Assembly: GCA_027920525.1 (NCBI GenBank)
Contig: CP115858.1
Span: forward strand, 4,030,001 to 4,094,000
Origin: Chryseobacterium daecheongense
GTDB lineage: Bacteria; Bacteroidota; Bacteroidia; Flavobacteriales; Weeksellaceae
Length of the DNA: 64,000 nucleotides
Direction of reading: 5' to 3'
The notes under the pieces were generated by a model, which was given only the letters and a program-made list of their open reading frames with translations, was not told the origin of the DNA and made no database searches. A program made the translations under genes and the position numbers. Positions within the stretch are counted from its first letter, which is position 1; every line of letters starts with the position of its first letter. This document shows, in pieces, positions 8,243-16,531 of this stretch.

Positions 8243-9025
8243 TTATTCGTTGAACTCAATAATAAGCTGATCCATCGGGCTGCTGTTTGAATTGGTTACA
8301 GTTCCAGCCATATCATTCCATTTTCTTTCTCCACCAACCAGAATGTGTGTGGCTCCTTCTGTACCTCCGGCGTTATTAGGCTCTCCGGATGCGAACCAGT
8401 TTTCAGTTGTTGCCGGATTCGTGGACCAATTGATTCTGAACTCTTCCCCGGTGATCCATTGTAGCTGGTCGGGGTTCCCCGGTCTTCTGATCTTATTGAA
8501 TCCTATCCAAATATTGTTGGCCAGATTATATCCAGTTCCGGATGCTACAATATTTGTATTTACCCATGCTCTTTCTGTATCACTGGGCATTGTTACAAGA
8601 TAGCCTCCCATTTGCTTTCCAAAGTTAAACGCATTGAACCAGGTAATAGGTTGAGAAATCTGGTACGCACAATAGGTATGGTTATTAACAGCCCATTTTT
8701 TACATCCGAGTTCTGTAGCTGTTCCCCCTCCCGGAACTGGTCCTGGCGGAATTTGTCTTTTGGAGACAGGCTGGGGATCATATCCCAGAATCGTGGAATT
8801 GAAACCTGATGATCCACCACCGTTCAATTCATTTCTCGAAATTTTTCTTACATTCCCGGCTGCATCTGCCGAGAGAATAACATCCGTTTCAGTTCCCTGA
8901 TTTAAAGTTCGAACCCTTAGCTCTCCATTTACATCAAGAGTTTTTGTGGGTTGGGTTGTATTAATCCCTACTTGTGCTGATATGGCCATAGGCAATACCA
9001 TAAAAAACAGTAATTTCTTTTTCAT
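8243..9025 (-). CDS. Exported C-type lectin domain protein
   Basis: A 260-residue secreted or surface protein. The signal peptide (MKKKLLFFMVLPMAISAQ) is followed by VGINTTQPTKTLDVNGELR, the beta-structured N-terminal segment that opens many large and small Bacteroidota surface proteins. From about residue 105 the C-terminal half is a C-type lectin-like fold: WAVNNHTYCAYQ, GGYLVTMPSDTERAWVN, NNIWIGFNKI and the end WNDMAGTV. There is no type IX sorting domain. It may bind glycans or protein at the cell surface; no partner is indicated by neighbours. Confidence 0.75.
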   Translation of the reverse strand: MKKKLLFFMVLPMAISAQVGINTTQPTKTLDVNGELRVRTLNQGTETDVILSADAAGNVRKISRNELNGGGSSGFNSTILGYDPQPVSKRQIPPGPVPGGGTATELGCKKWAVNNHTYCAYQISQPITWFNAFNFGKQMGGYLVTMPSDTERAWVNTNIVASGTGYNLANNIWIGFNKIRRPGNPDQLQWITGEEFRINWSTNPATTENWFASGEPNNAGGTEGATHILVGGERKWNDMAGTVTNSNSSPMDQLIIEFNE

Positions 9026-9311
9026 TGCTGTGTATTATTTGATATAAAAGTAATTAAAAATATTCAAGTTATCAAGAGGAATATTGTTTTAATTTACTGT
9101 AAATCATTGATATATGATTTTTGTTTTGTGTTTTTTTTATTACTGATTATATAATTTGTTTGAAATTATTTTTTATAATTTCATTGCATCTTAATTATTG
9201 TAATTGAAAATATTGCCACTTAGAATAATTTTTAATCTAACCTTAGAAATTTTTCAATATCTAAACTGATGAAAATTTCTCGTTGGAGTTTACTATTTTA
9301 TTTCCAAGAAT
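9026..9311. other. AT-rich intergenic region
   Basis: Very AT-rich, with long T and A runs and no ORF that I would defend. It contains the upstream region of the lectin gene. Nothing else was recognised. Confidence 0.5.
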
Positions 9312-9349
9312 AAAAAAGCTTCCCTCTTTTAAAGAGGGAAGCTTTTTTA
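9312..9349. terminator. Terminator of the mpl operon
   Basis: AAAAAAGCTTCCCTCTTT paired with its complement, flanked by A and T runs. On the minus strand it lies 25 bases after the mpl stop codon. Confidence 0.9.
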
Positions 9350-9373
9350 TAGGTACATGAATAATGTAATTTT

Positions 9374-10711
9374 CTATTTTGTGAGATCTAATCCACCAAA
9401 GTTACCCGAACTCATCATTAGGAAAACACCTTGCTTTTTATCCAGAATATCCCAATACGCATGAAGCTCCTCTGCATTGGTAAATACTTTTAAATGGTCG
9501 TTTTTAAATTTTTCTTTAATGAGATCAGGAGATATCGGGTCCATTCTTTTAATCTTTAAAGCATCTTCAGAATAGAATACAATAGCCGCATCCAGGCCAT
9601 CCATGGCATGATCATATTGCTCTAAAAAAGCAGGATTTAAACTTGAATAGGTGTGCAGTTCAAGGAATCCGTATTTTTTCTCTCCTTTAAACTGTTCATT
9701 AAAAGCTTTTACCGCAGCTTTTACTTTACTTGGAGCGTGGGCAAAATCCTTGTAAAGAATGGCTTTATCTTCTCTTTCTACTTTTTCAAGACGTTTTGAG
9801 GCTCCTTTAAAGCTCATAATTGCTTCGTAGAAGTCTTCATCCATAATACCTAGCTGACGGCAGATGTGTCTGGCCCCTTCCAGGTTCAGAAGGTTATGGG
9901 CTCCGAAAACAGAAAGTGGGATATCTCCCATTTCAGTTTTTAACAGGACCTGCCCATTACTGATCTCATACTCCGGAGTTTTATAGGGTATTTTTCTGAA
10001 ATAATTTTCCGCATTGTCCACTACTTTTACCACTTCCGGATCTTCTTCATTGTATACTAATACACCACCAGGAGTGATGCTGGCTACAAATTTTCTGAAT
10101 TGTTCTATATAATCATCGAATGTTTTGAACACATTGATGTGATCCCAGGCAATTCCGCTTAAAAGAGCGATGTTGGGCTGATATAATAAAAATTTAGAAC
10201 GCAGGTCGATAGGGGACGAAAGATATTCGTCACCTTCCAATACCATAAAATCGTTATCAGGAGTTAATTTCACCATACAGTCGAAGCCTTCCAATTGTGC
10301 TCCTACCATAAAGTCCACCTCTTTCTGATGAAAATTAAGGACATGCAGAATCATGGAAGTAATGGTGGTCTTCCCATGTGATCCTGCAATAACTACTCTT
10401 GTTTTATCTTTAGACTGTTCGTAAAGAAATTCAGGATAAGAGTATATTTTCAGGCCTAATTCTTTTGCTTTTGCCAATTCAGGGTTATCCTGATGAGCAT
10501 GCATCCCCAAAATGACTGCATCAAGATCTGAAGTGATCTTTTCGGGGAACCAACCCATTTCCTGAGGAAGTATTCCTTTGTTTTCAAGTCTTGATTTTGA
10601 CGGTTCAAAAATGGCATCATCAGAGCCTGTCACCTGATATCCTTTATCTTTTAGTGCTATGGCAAGATTATGCATGGCACTTCCTCCGATCGCAATGAAA
10701 TGGGTCTTCAA
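9374..10711 (-). CDS. mpl: UDP-N-acetylmuramate:tripeptide ligase (Mpl)
   Basis: A 445-residue Mur-ligase-family protein, close in length to Mpl (about 455). Mpl joins UDP-MurNAc to the recycled tripeptide L-Ala-gamma-D-Glu-mDap in cell-wall recycling, in the cytoplasm. The N-terminal Rossmann domain starts HFIAIGGSAMHNLAIALK, the ATP-binding loop is GSHGKTTITSM (about residues 109-119), and the Mur central motif follows (DFMVLEGDEYLSS). The C-terminal domain has KDFAHAPSKVKAA, the Mpl variant of the HxPxx motif of MurC. It is the last gene of a three-gene minus-strand unit after a lipoprotein and an acyltransferase. MurC is the main alternative, but the GGSAMHNLA start and length favour Mpl. 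Confidence 0.85.
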   Translation of the reverse strand: MKTHFIAIGGSAMHNLAIALKDKGYQVTGSDDAIFEPSKSRLENKGILPQEMGWFPEKITSDLDAVILGMHAHQDNPELAKAKELGLKIYSYPEFLYEQSKDKTRVVIAGSHGKTTITSMILHVLNFHQKEVDFMVGAQLEGFDCMVKLTPDNDFMVLEGDEYLSSPIDLRSKFLLYQPNIALLSGIAWDHINVFKTFDDYIEQFRKFVASITPGGVLVYNEEDPEVVKVVDNAENYFRKIPYKTPEYEISNGQVLLKTEMGDIPLSVFGAHNLLNLEGARHICRQLGIMDEDFYEAIMSFKGASKRLEKVEREDKAILYKDFAHAPSKVKAAVKAFNEQFKGEKKYGFLELHTYSSLNPAFLEQYDHAMDGLDAAIVFYSEDALKIKRMDPISPDLIKEKFKNDHLKVFTNAEELHAYWDILDKKQGVFLMMSSGNFGGLDLTK

Positions 10712-10720
10712 TTGTATTTA

Positions 10721-11155
10721 TTATTTTTTAACATTATTATTAATGATCTCCTGAAATGCATTGGTAATATTCGTCCAATTGGTCCTGAAATTCGGCATAA
10801 TCAGGCTGGCATCCGTTTTACTTCCTTCATTAGGGCCTTTCTTTACATTAATAGAAGTCGTTACGTTATCATACAGTTTTTTGTGATCTTCCTGTATCCT
10901 TCTGAAGTTATTCTGAGACAAAATGTTATTGAGTTTCTTCAGGTCTTCATCCGAAACCTTAAAATCCTGTTTGATCTTTTTTCCTTCGCCCTCAAAAGAA
11001 TAGTGTGCAGTATTATCTTTTATAAGCAGGTTTTCATAAGCAGGAGCGTAGCCTCCGCTTTTGGAATAGCTAATGTCGAAATTTGAATATACTTTTTGAC
11101 TGTTGCATGAAACTAATACTATGATTGCGAATAAGATCTCTATTATTCTTTTCAT
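10721..11155 (-). CDS. Putative lipoprotein
   Basis: A 144-residue protein with a lipoprotein signal MKRIIEILFAIIVLVSCNSQ (lipobox LVSC). The mature part has a short domain with YAPAYENLLIKDNTAHYSFEG and SDEDLKKLNNILSQNNF, a pattern common in uncharacterised Bacteroidota lipoproteins. It lies 9 bp upstream of mpl and 16 bp after the acyltransferase, so it is part of the same operon. The function is unknown. Confidence 0.7.
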   Translation of the reverse strand: MKRIIEILFAIIVLVSCNSQKVYSNFDISYSKSGGYAPAYENLLIKDNTAHYSFEGEGKKIKQDFKVSDEDLKKLNNILSQNNFRRIQEDHKKLYDNVTTSINVKKGPNEGSKTDASLIMPNFRTNWTNITNAFQEIINNNVKK

Positions 11156-11171
11156 ATGTAATTTACCTTTT

Positions 11172-11978
11172 TTAATTATCTGAATCTTTCTTCTCTAGTT
11201 TTTTAGCTTTTAATTCTTCATCATACTGGTGCAGCAGATTGAAGTCCTCCGTTTGCTCTATGGCAGTCATGATTTTTAATAAAATTTCATGTGCATTTTC
11301 TTTATCATAATCAATATCCAGAGGTGCCTTAAACTCCATGGTAGGTTTTACACCGGTAACCTTTACCCGTAATCCTTTTTTATCAAAGGCTCTTCTGAAA
11401 CCATTGATCTTGATAGGAATTACAATCGGGCGCTGGTTTTTTACCAGTTTTGCTGTTCCTCTACGGCCCTGTGCAAAAGCGGAAGTAGTACCCTGAGGGA
11501 AGGTGGCTACCCAGCCGTTATCAAGAGCCTTCATTATATTATCAACCTCTGTGAGGTCTACCATTCTGTTTACATTTTTTCCTTCCGCACGCCATGTTCT
11601 CTTTACCGTAACAGCACCTGCAATTTTAAAAATTTTAGGAAGAATTCCTTTGTTCATGGTTTCTTCTGCTGCCACATAGTAGAAATCAATCTTTGGATTG
11701 AGGAGATAGATCGGATTTTTAATGGTATTTAAATAGCCATTATTTACAGCACAGAATGCGTGGTACATTGCTGCAACATCTGCAAAATAAGTCTGATGGT
11801 TAGATACAAACAACACATTGGAATCGGGCAGATCAACAAGGTGTTCAGTACCGGTTATTTTTAGCTTATTAAAACCATTGAATCTTCTGTAAGAAACAAA
11901 TCCTAAAATAAAAATAACTAACCTTTTCAAAAAGTAAGGTGTCCCGAATGCATCGGTGAAAATATTTTTCTTCGCCAT
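11172..11978 (-). CDS. Lysophospholipid acyltransferase family protein (PlsC-like)
   Basis: A 268-residue glycerolipid acyltransferase-like protein. Block I reads SNHQTYFADVAAM and block III VATFPQGTTSAFAQG, against the classic NHxxxxD and FPEGTRS. The His-Asp spacing is therefore one residue longer than the usual HX4D and the Glu of block III is Gln. A hydrophobic stretch at residues 15-28 (LVIFILGFVSYRRF) may anchor it. Family members acylate lysophosphatidic acid or related lipids at the inner membrane. Its box TAACTTTG (12001-12008) overlaps the end of the NUDIX gene. The unusual motif makes substrate assignment uncertain. Confidence 0.78.
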   Translation of the reverse strand: MAKKNIFTDAFGTPYFLKRLVIFILGFVSYRRFNGFNKLKITGTEHLVDLPDSNVLFVSNHQTYFADVAAMYHAFCAVNNGYLNTIKNPIYLLNPKIDFYYVAAEETMNKGILPKIFKIAGAVTVKRTWRAEGKNVNRMVDLTEVDNIMKALDNGWVATFPQGTTSAFAQGRRGTAKLVKNQRPIVIPIKINGFRRAFDKKGLRVKVTGVKPTMEFKAPLDIDYDKENAHEILLKIMTAIEQTEDFNLLHQYDEELKAKKLEKKDSDN

Positions 11979-12000
11979 CTCTCAATTAAACACGGTTGTG

Positions 12001-12008
12001 CAAAGTTA
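12001..12008 (-). promoter_or_regulatory. -7 promoter box for the acyltransferase-mpl operon
   Basis: Minus-strand TAACTTTG (TAnnTTTG), 23 bases before the acyltransferase start, overlapping the NUDIX stop codon. Confidence 0.5.
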
Positions 12009-12635
12009 CATTTTTTTCAGCAACTGACTGAATTCACTTAATATCATTGCTGTAGCTCCCCATATGATATATCCATTGAAATTAATGACCGGAACTTCAT
12101 GTCCTCCGGCACTTGGCAGAGCCATAATTTCAGGCTGGTCGGGAAGATTTAAAAACGAAGTAATAGGAAATTCTATGGTTTCTACTGCTTCACTTTGTTG
12201 TAAAACGAAAGTGGGGTTCTTTTTTGTATATGAAATATAGGTATATACGTAAAAATTACTTGGAGGAATATAAATAGGGGACATCTCTCTTATGATCCTT
12301 ACGTAATGTTTATCTATTCCTATTTCTTCTGAAGTTTCACGAATAGCAGTGTCGGCAAAATCCCGGTCCATTTCTTCGCGCTTTCCGCCAGGAAGTGATA
12401 TTTGACCACTGTGCCTGTCGTGCTCATTAATGGTCCTTTGAATCAGAGGGAAATACCATTCATCATCTTTTAAATATAAAACAATATTTACTGCCGCGAA
12501 TTTTGGATTTTTCTTTAAGATTTCATCGTGGTTGAAAACAGGACGATAAGGTGGAGAAAATACGCCGTGAGCATTCTCTCCTGGTAATTCCACACTTTTA
12601 ATTTTTCTTAATAAATCTTTTCCAAAACTTTCCAT
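12006..12635 (-). CDS. NUDIX hydrolase, CoA pyrophosphatase-like
   Basis: A 209-residue NUDIX protein. The box is visible as LPGGKREEMDRD, then AIRETSEEIGI, giving the metal-binding RExxEExG. The upstream LIQRTINEHDRHSGQISLPGG is the signature of the NudL/PCD1 coenzyme A pyrophosphatase group (LLxxRxxxxxxHxGQxxxPGG). Such enzymes cut CoA or CoA esters to 3',5'-ADP and 4'-phosphopantetheine. The -7 box TAAATTTG at 12640-12647 ends only five bases before the ATG, implying a leaderless or nearly leaderless mRNA. It is probably monocistronic. Confidence 0.87.
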   Translation of the reverse strand: MESFGKDLLRKIKSVELPGENAHGVFSPPYRPVFNHDEILKKNPKFAAVNIVLYLKDDEWYFPLIQRTINEHDRHSGQISLPGGKREEMDRDFADTAIRETSEEIGIDKHYVRIIREMSPIYIPPSNFYVYTYISYTKKNPTFVLQQSEAVETIEFPITSFLNLPDQPEIMALPSAGGHEVPVINFNGYIIWGATAMILSEFSQLLKKM

Positions 12636-12639
12636 AGCT

Positions 12640-12647
12640 CAAATTTA
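12640..12647 (-). promoter_or_regulatory. -7 promoter box for NUDIX gene
   Basis: Minus-strand TAAATTTG ending 5 bases from the start codon. With transcription starting about 6-7 bases after the box, the mRNA would start at or next to the ATG. Confidence 0.5.
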
Positions 12648-12765
12648 GCAATATATCCTGAAGAATGGAATAGCCATTAACATTAATTAACCATATGGTT
12701 TTGAAAAATTAAAGATGAAAAAATTAAAGATACCGGACGCGAATAGGCTATTGATGCTGCTAAAT

Positions 12766-13242
12766 TCATCCTTGTTTAACCTGTACTGTCGGGCTGTGCT
12801 TTACTTTGAAATTAACTGAGTTGGCAATGAAACAAAATTCATTAGCTTTTTGATGAAGTTCCACCGCTTTTTCAATCATGGATTCATCCGTCACGATTAT
12901 TTCAGGGTGTAGTGTTACTTCTGTAAAATGGCCGCTTCCATTGGCGGTTTCTGCCATGATTCCGGTTGCTTTATCTGTGTATTCAGTTAGGATAACTCCC
13001 GCTTCCGAACAAAAATGGAGATACCATAACATATGGCATGAAGATAAGGATGCTAAAAAAAGCTCTTCAGGATTATGTTTGGTCTTATCACCCCTAAATG
13101 CCGGATCAGAAGACCCATCAATAGTAACTTTATTTTCTATTGAGATGGTATAGCTTCTGTCGTAATTCCGGTAGCCGCTGGTACCTGTTCCTTTATTTCC
13201 GGTCCATTCAATGGAAGTGGAGTAGTGGTGTTCCTTGTTCAT
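12766..13242 (-). CDS. OsmC family protein
   Basis: A 158-residue OsmC-like protein. These cytoplasmic dimers reduce organic hydroperoxides with two Cys. The first conserved Cys is in LASLSSCHMLWYLHFC and the second in the late CFIANSVNF segment, both at the usual places. FRGDKTKHNPEELFLAS is the typical helix start. The N-terminal part is most like the YhfA/SACOL1771 group rather than Ohr. It is a single gene between the NUDIX and RNase genes. Peroxidase activity is inferred from the Cys pair. Confidence 0.87.
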   Translation of the reverse strand: MNKEHHYSTSIEWTGNKGTGTSGYRNYDRSYTISIENKVTIDGSSDPAFRGDKTKHNPEELFLASLSSCHMLWYLHFCSEAGVILTEYTDKATGIMAETANGSGHFTEVTLHPEIIVTDESMIEKAVELHQKANEFCFIANSVNFKVKHSPTVQVKQG

Positions 13243-13279
13243 GTTTTTTGTGTTTATTAAAACAGGTACTAATTTAAAT

Positions 13280-13305
13280 AAAAAAACCTCCAGAAAACTG
13301 GAGGT
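13280..13305 (-). terminator. Terminator of the RNase E/G gene
   Basis: On the minus strand, stem ACCTCCAG / CTGGAGGT around a TTTT loop, followed by a run of T, 13 bases after the stop codon. Confidence 0.85.
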
Positions 13306-13317
13306 TGTAATTTTGTA

Positions 13318-14877
13318 TTAATTGGAATATCCTGATACTTCTTCTTTCTTAGAGTTATAGATCTTGTATTCCAAATATTTAAAAGAATCCCTTGGGATGA
13401 TGGTTACCCATTTTTTATATTTTACAAACCATTTCATCTGGATGCTCTTAATTCCTTTTGTAAGATAAGCTTCCACGAATGGGTGTACATGCAGGTAAAG
13501 TTTTCCTTTTTCCTTTTGCATGATGTTTCTAATGGTTTCTTCCATTCTTTCCACAATAACAATCGGAGCTACGATTTCTCCGTCCTTGTTAGGGTTTTCT
13601 TCTTTGGTTTCGATTTGTTTTTCCGGACGGTTTCTCTGTCTGGTAATCTGTATCAATCCAAATTTACTTGGAGGTAAAATTTTGTGGCGAGCTTTGTCGC
13701 GCTTCATTTCTTCTTTCAGATGTTCGTACAAATCTCTTCTGTGATCGGCGTTCGGCATATCGATAAAATCGATTACAATAATACCACCCATATCACGAAG
13801 GCGCAATTGTCTTGCAATTTCTGTTGCGGCCATTTTATTCACGTTGAGAGCGTGTTCTTTATTGGCTGCATTTCCGGTTGTAATGTTATTCCCGGAGTTC
13901 ACGTCGACTACGTGTAAAGCTTCCGTATGTTCAATAACAAGGTAAGCTCCTTTAGAACTTGGAATGTTGACGTGTTTTCCAAAGCTTTGTTTAAGCTGTT
14001 TTTCAACATTGTAATATTCCAGAAGAGGAATGTGAGAATCATAAAACTGAACAATATTTTTTCTTTCAGGAGCAATTACTTCTACATAATTTTTCATTTC
14101 TTCTACCATTTGTTCATCATCACAAATGATACTTACGAAATCCTGATTAAAATTGTCCCTTAAAATAGCTGAAGCCTTATCTTCTTCGCTTAAGACCTTA
14201 GATGGAACTTTATTTTTCTGGATATTTTTAAAAGTACTTTCCCATTTCTGAATCAGCTGATTCATATCGTTATGCAGATCAGCCACTTTTTTTCCTTCGG
14301 CAACGGTTCTTATGATCACACCAAAACCTTCAGGTTTGATACTCTCGATAAGAGTTCTTAGTCTTTCTTTTTCCTCAAAGCTTTTAATCTTTTTGGAGAT
14401 AGAAACTTTGTTGTCGAAAGGAATTAAAACCAAAAAACGTCCTGTTAAAGATACCTGGGTAGAGATCCTTGGCCCTTTTGTGGAGATAGGCTCTTTGGTA
14501 ATCTGCAGCAGGACAATGTCATCCTTTGCAATGACCTTATCCACAGTTCCGTTTTTGTCTATTTCGGGTTGTATCTCGAAATTTTTTAAGCTTGAAGAAC
14601 TTTGCTTTTTAGAAATGGTGTCCTTTAAAAATTTTCTATAAGTAAGATATTGTGGCCCCAGGTCCTGATAATGCAGAAACGCATCTTTGTCGTAACCTAT
14701 ATTTACGAATGCGGCATTAAGGTTAGGTGCCAGCTTTTTTACCTTTCCTATAAATAAGTCTCCAACTATAAAATCACTTTTGTCCTCTTCCTCATGAAGT
14801 TCACATAGTCTTCCGTCTTCCAGTAATGCAATCTTTGTAAGTTCATCCTCATGCGAAACTATTAGTTCTTTCTTCAT
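13318..14877 (-). CDS. rng: Ribonuclease E/G family protein
   Basis: A 519-residue endoribonuclease of the RNase E/G family, closer in size to RNase G (489) than RNase E because the long C-terminal scaffold is absent. The S1 RNA-binding domain is at about residues 35-130 (GDLFIGKVKKLAPNLNAAFVNIG, then DAFLH). The two catalytic metal-binding Asp are in HVVDVNSGNN and IIVIDFIDM. The Cys-x-x-Cys zinc link of E. coli RNase E is not seen. Such enzymes mature 5S/16S rRNA and start mRNA decay. The gene follows the small basic protein and HU genes on the same strand, an arrangement I recall from other Flavobacteria. Confidence 0.92.
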   Translation of the reverse strand: MKKELIVSHEDELTKIALLEDGRLCELHEEEDKSDFIVGDLFIGKVKKLAPNLNAAFVNIGYDKDAFLHYQDLGPQYLTYRKFLKDTISKKQSSSSLKNFEIQPEIDKNGTVDKVIAKDDIVLLQITKEPISTKGPRISTQVSLTGRFLVLIPFDNKVSISKKIKSFEEKERLRTLIESIKPEGFGVIIRTVAEGKKVADLHNDMNQLIQKWESTFKNIQKNKVPSKVLSEEDKASAILRDNFNQDFVSIICDDEQMVEEMKNYVEVIAPERKNIVQFYDSHIPLLEYYNVEKQLKQSFGKHVNIPSSKGAYLVIEHTEALHVVDVNSGNNITTGNAANKEHALNVNKMAATEIARQLRLRDMGGIIVIDFIDMPNADHRRDLYEHLKEEMKRDKARHKILPPSKFGLIQITRQRNRPEKQIETKEENPNKDGEIVAPIVIVERMEETIRNIMQKEKGKLYLHVHPFVEAYLTKGIKSIQMKWFVKYKKWVTIIPRDSFKYLEYKIYNSKKEEVSGYSN

Positions 14878-15111
14878 TTTGTTATAAGATAAAATTGTTA
14901 AGATTATAGGAAACAGGCATGGTTTTCTTTAATAAATGCATGTATAAATTTACGAATTCATAATGAAAGTTGTGTTATTTATTTCAATGAAATAAAACCT
15001 GTCCCGATCTTTTGGGAATCCTATAGTTATAAATAAAAATATAGTCGGTGTAGATTAAAAAATTAAAAACACCAACTATATTAATATATTTTTAAATCTC
15101 GAAAAAGGAGA

Positions 15112-15201
15112 TTATTTTTTCTTATGTCTGTTCGCTCTTCTTCTTTTCTTTCTTTTGTGAGTTGCAACCTTGTGTCTTTTTCTTTTCTTTCCGCTTGGCA
15201 T
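15112..15201 (-). CDS. 29-residue highly basic, probably ribosome-associated protein
   Basis: A very short gene starting at ATG 15201 and ending TAA at 15112. The product begins MPSGKKRKRHKVATHKRKK and ends RANRHKKK; 20 of its 29 residues are Lys, Arg or His and there is no acidic residue. It sits 42 bp after the HU gene and 234 bp before the RNase E/G gene on the same strand. I recall near-identical short proteins beside HU genes across Bacteroidota, and the K-H-K-R-K-K pattern resembles the C-terminal tail of mitochondrial mS38/AURKAIP1 and small basic ribosomal proteins. Ribosome or rRNA binding is therefore inferred, not shown. Gene reality is well supported by the clean reading frame and placement. 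Confidence 0.75.
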   Translation of the reverse strand: MPSGKKRKRHKVATHKRKKRRRANRHKKK

Positions 15202-15243
15202 AATTTTAAATTTTTTAGTAACTAGTTAATATTCAGTTAATTT

Positions 15244-15534
15244 TTATTTTACTGCAACTTTAGTTTTTACTTTCTCAACAAAAGATTTTGATGGTTTGAA
15301 AGCAGGAATATTGTGAGCAGGGATCTCAATTGCAGTGTTTTTAGAAATGTTTCTTCCTGTTTTAGCAGCCCTTGTTTTAATTATAAAAGAACCAAAACCT
15401 CTTAGATAAACGTTATCTCCATTATACATAGAAGTTCTGATCTCCTGCATAAAAGCTTCTACAACTTTCTGTGTTTCATTCTTTTCTGTTCCCAACTTAT
15501 TTGAGATGGTGTTTACCAATTCTGCCTTTGTCAT
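15244..15534 (-). CDS. HU/IHF family DNA-binding protein
   Basis: A 96-residue histone-like protein. It starts MTKAELVNTISNKLG (helix 1), and carries GDNVYLRGFGSFIIKTRAAKTGRNISKN, the beta-arm entry, with the Pro-tip region at IEIPAHNIPAFKPSK. It bends and compacts DNA as a dimer. The length is normal for Bacteroidota HU. Its minus-strand -7 box TAAATTTG lies at 15565-15572, and it appears to lead an operon with the 29-residue basic protein. Confidence 0.93.
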   Translation of the reverse strand: MTKAELVNTISNKLGTEKNETQKVVEAFMQEIRTSMYNGDNVYLRGFGSFIIKTRAAKTGRNISKNTAIEIPAHNIPAFKPSKSFVEKVKTKVAVK

Positions 15535-15564
15535 TTCCTTTTTTAATTTTAAATTTTAGGTGTG

Positions 15565-15572
15565 CAAATTTA
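15565..15572 (-). promoter_or_regulatory. -7 promoter box for HU gene
   Basis: Minus-strand TAAATTTG (TAnnTTTG), 31 bases upstream of the HU start codon. Confidence 0.55.
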
Positions 15573-15674
15573 GTTAAAAAAATTGAATACTAGCAAATTA
15601 GTGGTAAAAAAAATTTCGGTAAACGGTTGATGGTTTTATATTTACTCTCTATATATATTACGTAATGATGTTTT

Positions 15675-16346
15675 TTACATGCTGGAATTGTAATATCCGT
15701 TTTCTACGCAAAAGCGGATCAGGTGAAGTTTTGTCTTTAGTCCCAGTTTTTCCGTTAACCTGTTGATGTAGGTATCAATCGTTCTCGTACTAAGATTAAG
15801 TTTCTCTCCGATTTCCTTATTACTAAAGCCTTCATAGCAAAATTTCATCAGCTGGATCTCTGTGGAAGAAAGCTCTTCCTGGCTCTTTTTTTGCCGTTCC
15901 ATATACTCCATAACAGCAAGGGGTTGCTGTTCCCATTCTTTGGAATATGCTTCATAGTTGAAGGTGTCTGACGCTACCTGTCCTTTTATGATATCTCGAA
16001 TGATATTACTTTTCTTTTCGCAATAATAGATATTGGGAATTTTGGAAAGTATTTCAGCCATATCTTCCTGATAGGTTCCTGAATAGGTAATAATGGGAGT
16101 TTCGGAATTGCTTTTACGGATGTATTTTATCGCTTCAATTCCGCTTAATACAGGCATAAATAGTTCAATGATAAAGACGTCTTCCTGTCTTCTGTAAATT
16201 CTGTTCACAAGTTCATGCCCGTTATTACAATCATTGAGAAGCATGTAAAACGGGTTTTCCAAAAGCGTTTTGACAAGTATTTTTTTAAAATAAAAATCGC
16301 TGTCTGCTATTGAGAATCGCACAGTATTAGTTAATATTTTACTCAC
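15675..16346 (-). CDS. Atypical LuxR/NarL-type response regulator with Glu at the phosphoacceptor site
   Basis: A 223-residue regulator with an N-terminal receiver-like domain (residues 8-125) and a C-terminal LuxR/NarL HTH (LSSTEIQLMKFCYEGFSNKE, then LNLSTRTIDTYINRL). In the receiver the strand that normally holds the phosphorylated Asp reads VFIIELFMP, so residue 61 is Glu. The first acidic position is kept (IADSD), the second is Ser, the Thr/Ser switch (TYSG) and Lys (CEKKS) remain. A Glu there often mimics phosphorylation, which suggests a receiver locked active or controlled some other way. It is divergent from the T6SS genes beginning at tssO and is the only regulator in that block, so it is the best candidate regulator of the system (inference). 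Confidence 0.85.
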   Translation of the reverse strand: MSKILTNTVRFSIADSDFYFKKILVKTLLENPFYMLLNDCNNGHELVNRIYRRQEDVFIIELFMPVLSGIEAIKYIRKSNSETPIITYSGTYQEDMAEILSKIPNIYYCEKKSNIIRDIIKGQVASDTFNYEAYSKEWEQQPLAVMEYMERQKKSQEELSSTEIQLMKFCYEGFSNKEIGEKLNLSTRTIDTYINRLTEKLGLKTKLHLIRFCVENGYYNSSM

Positions 16347-16531
16347 GTTAATATTTAATATCGATTTGGCTTATGATAATTAAATTTAGGGGTCTAAATT
16401 AATAAAAACTTATTAAAGTTAAAATTAATCTTAATTTAAATGAAAAATGATCCGTTATATCACGGAAAAGATAGATATTGTGCAGGAAATTTTTTTTTTA
16501 TACTTTCACAGACCCAAACAAACCACAAAAT

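Noticed and set aside
13684..14163. Plus-strand open frames opposite the RNase E/G gene
   Set aside because: Shadows of a well-supported gene, with no signals of their own.
16440..16500. Copy of the hcp element or a TAnnTTTG box upstream of tssO
   Set aside because: Only a weak TAGATATTG was found; no match to tcgtagaaYtactaca, so no promoter is claimed there.
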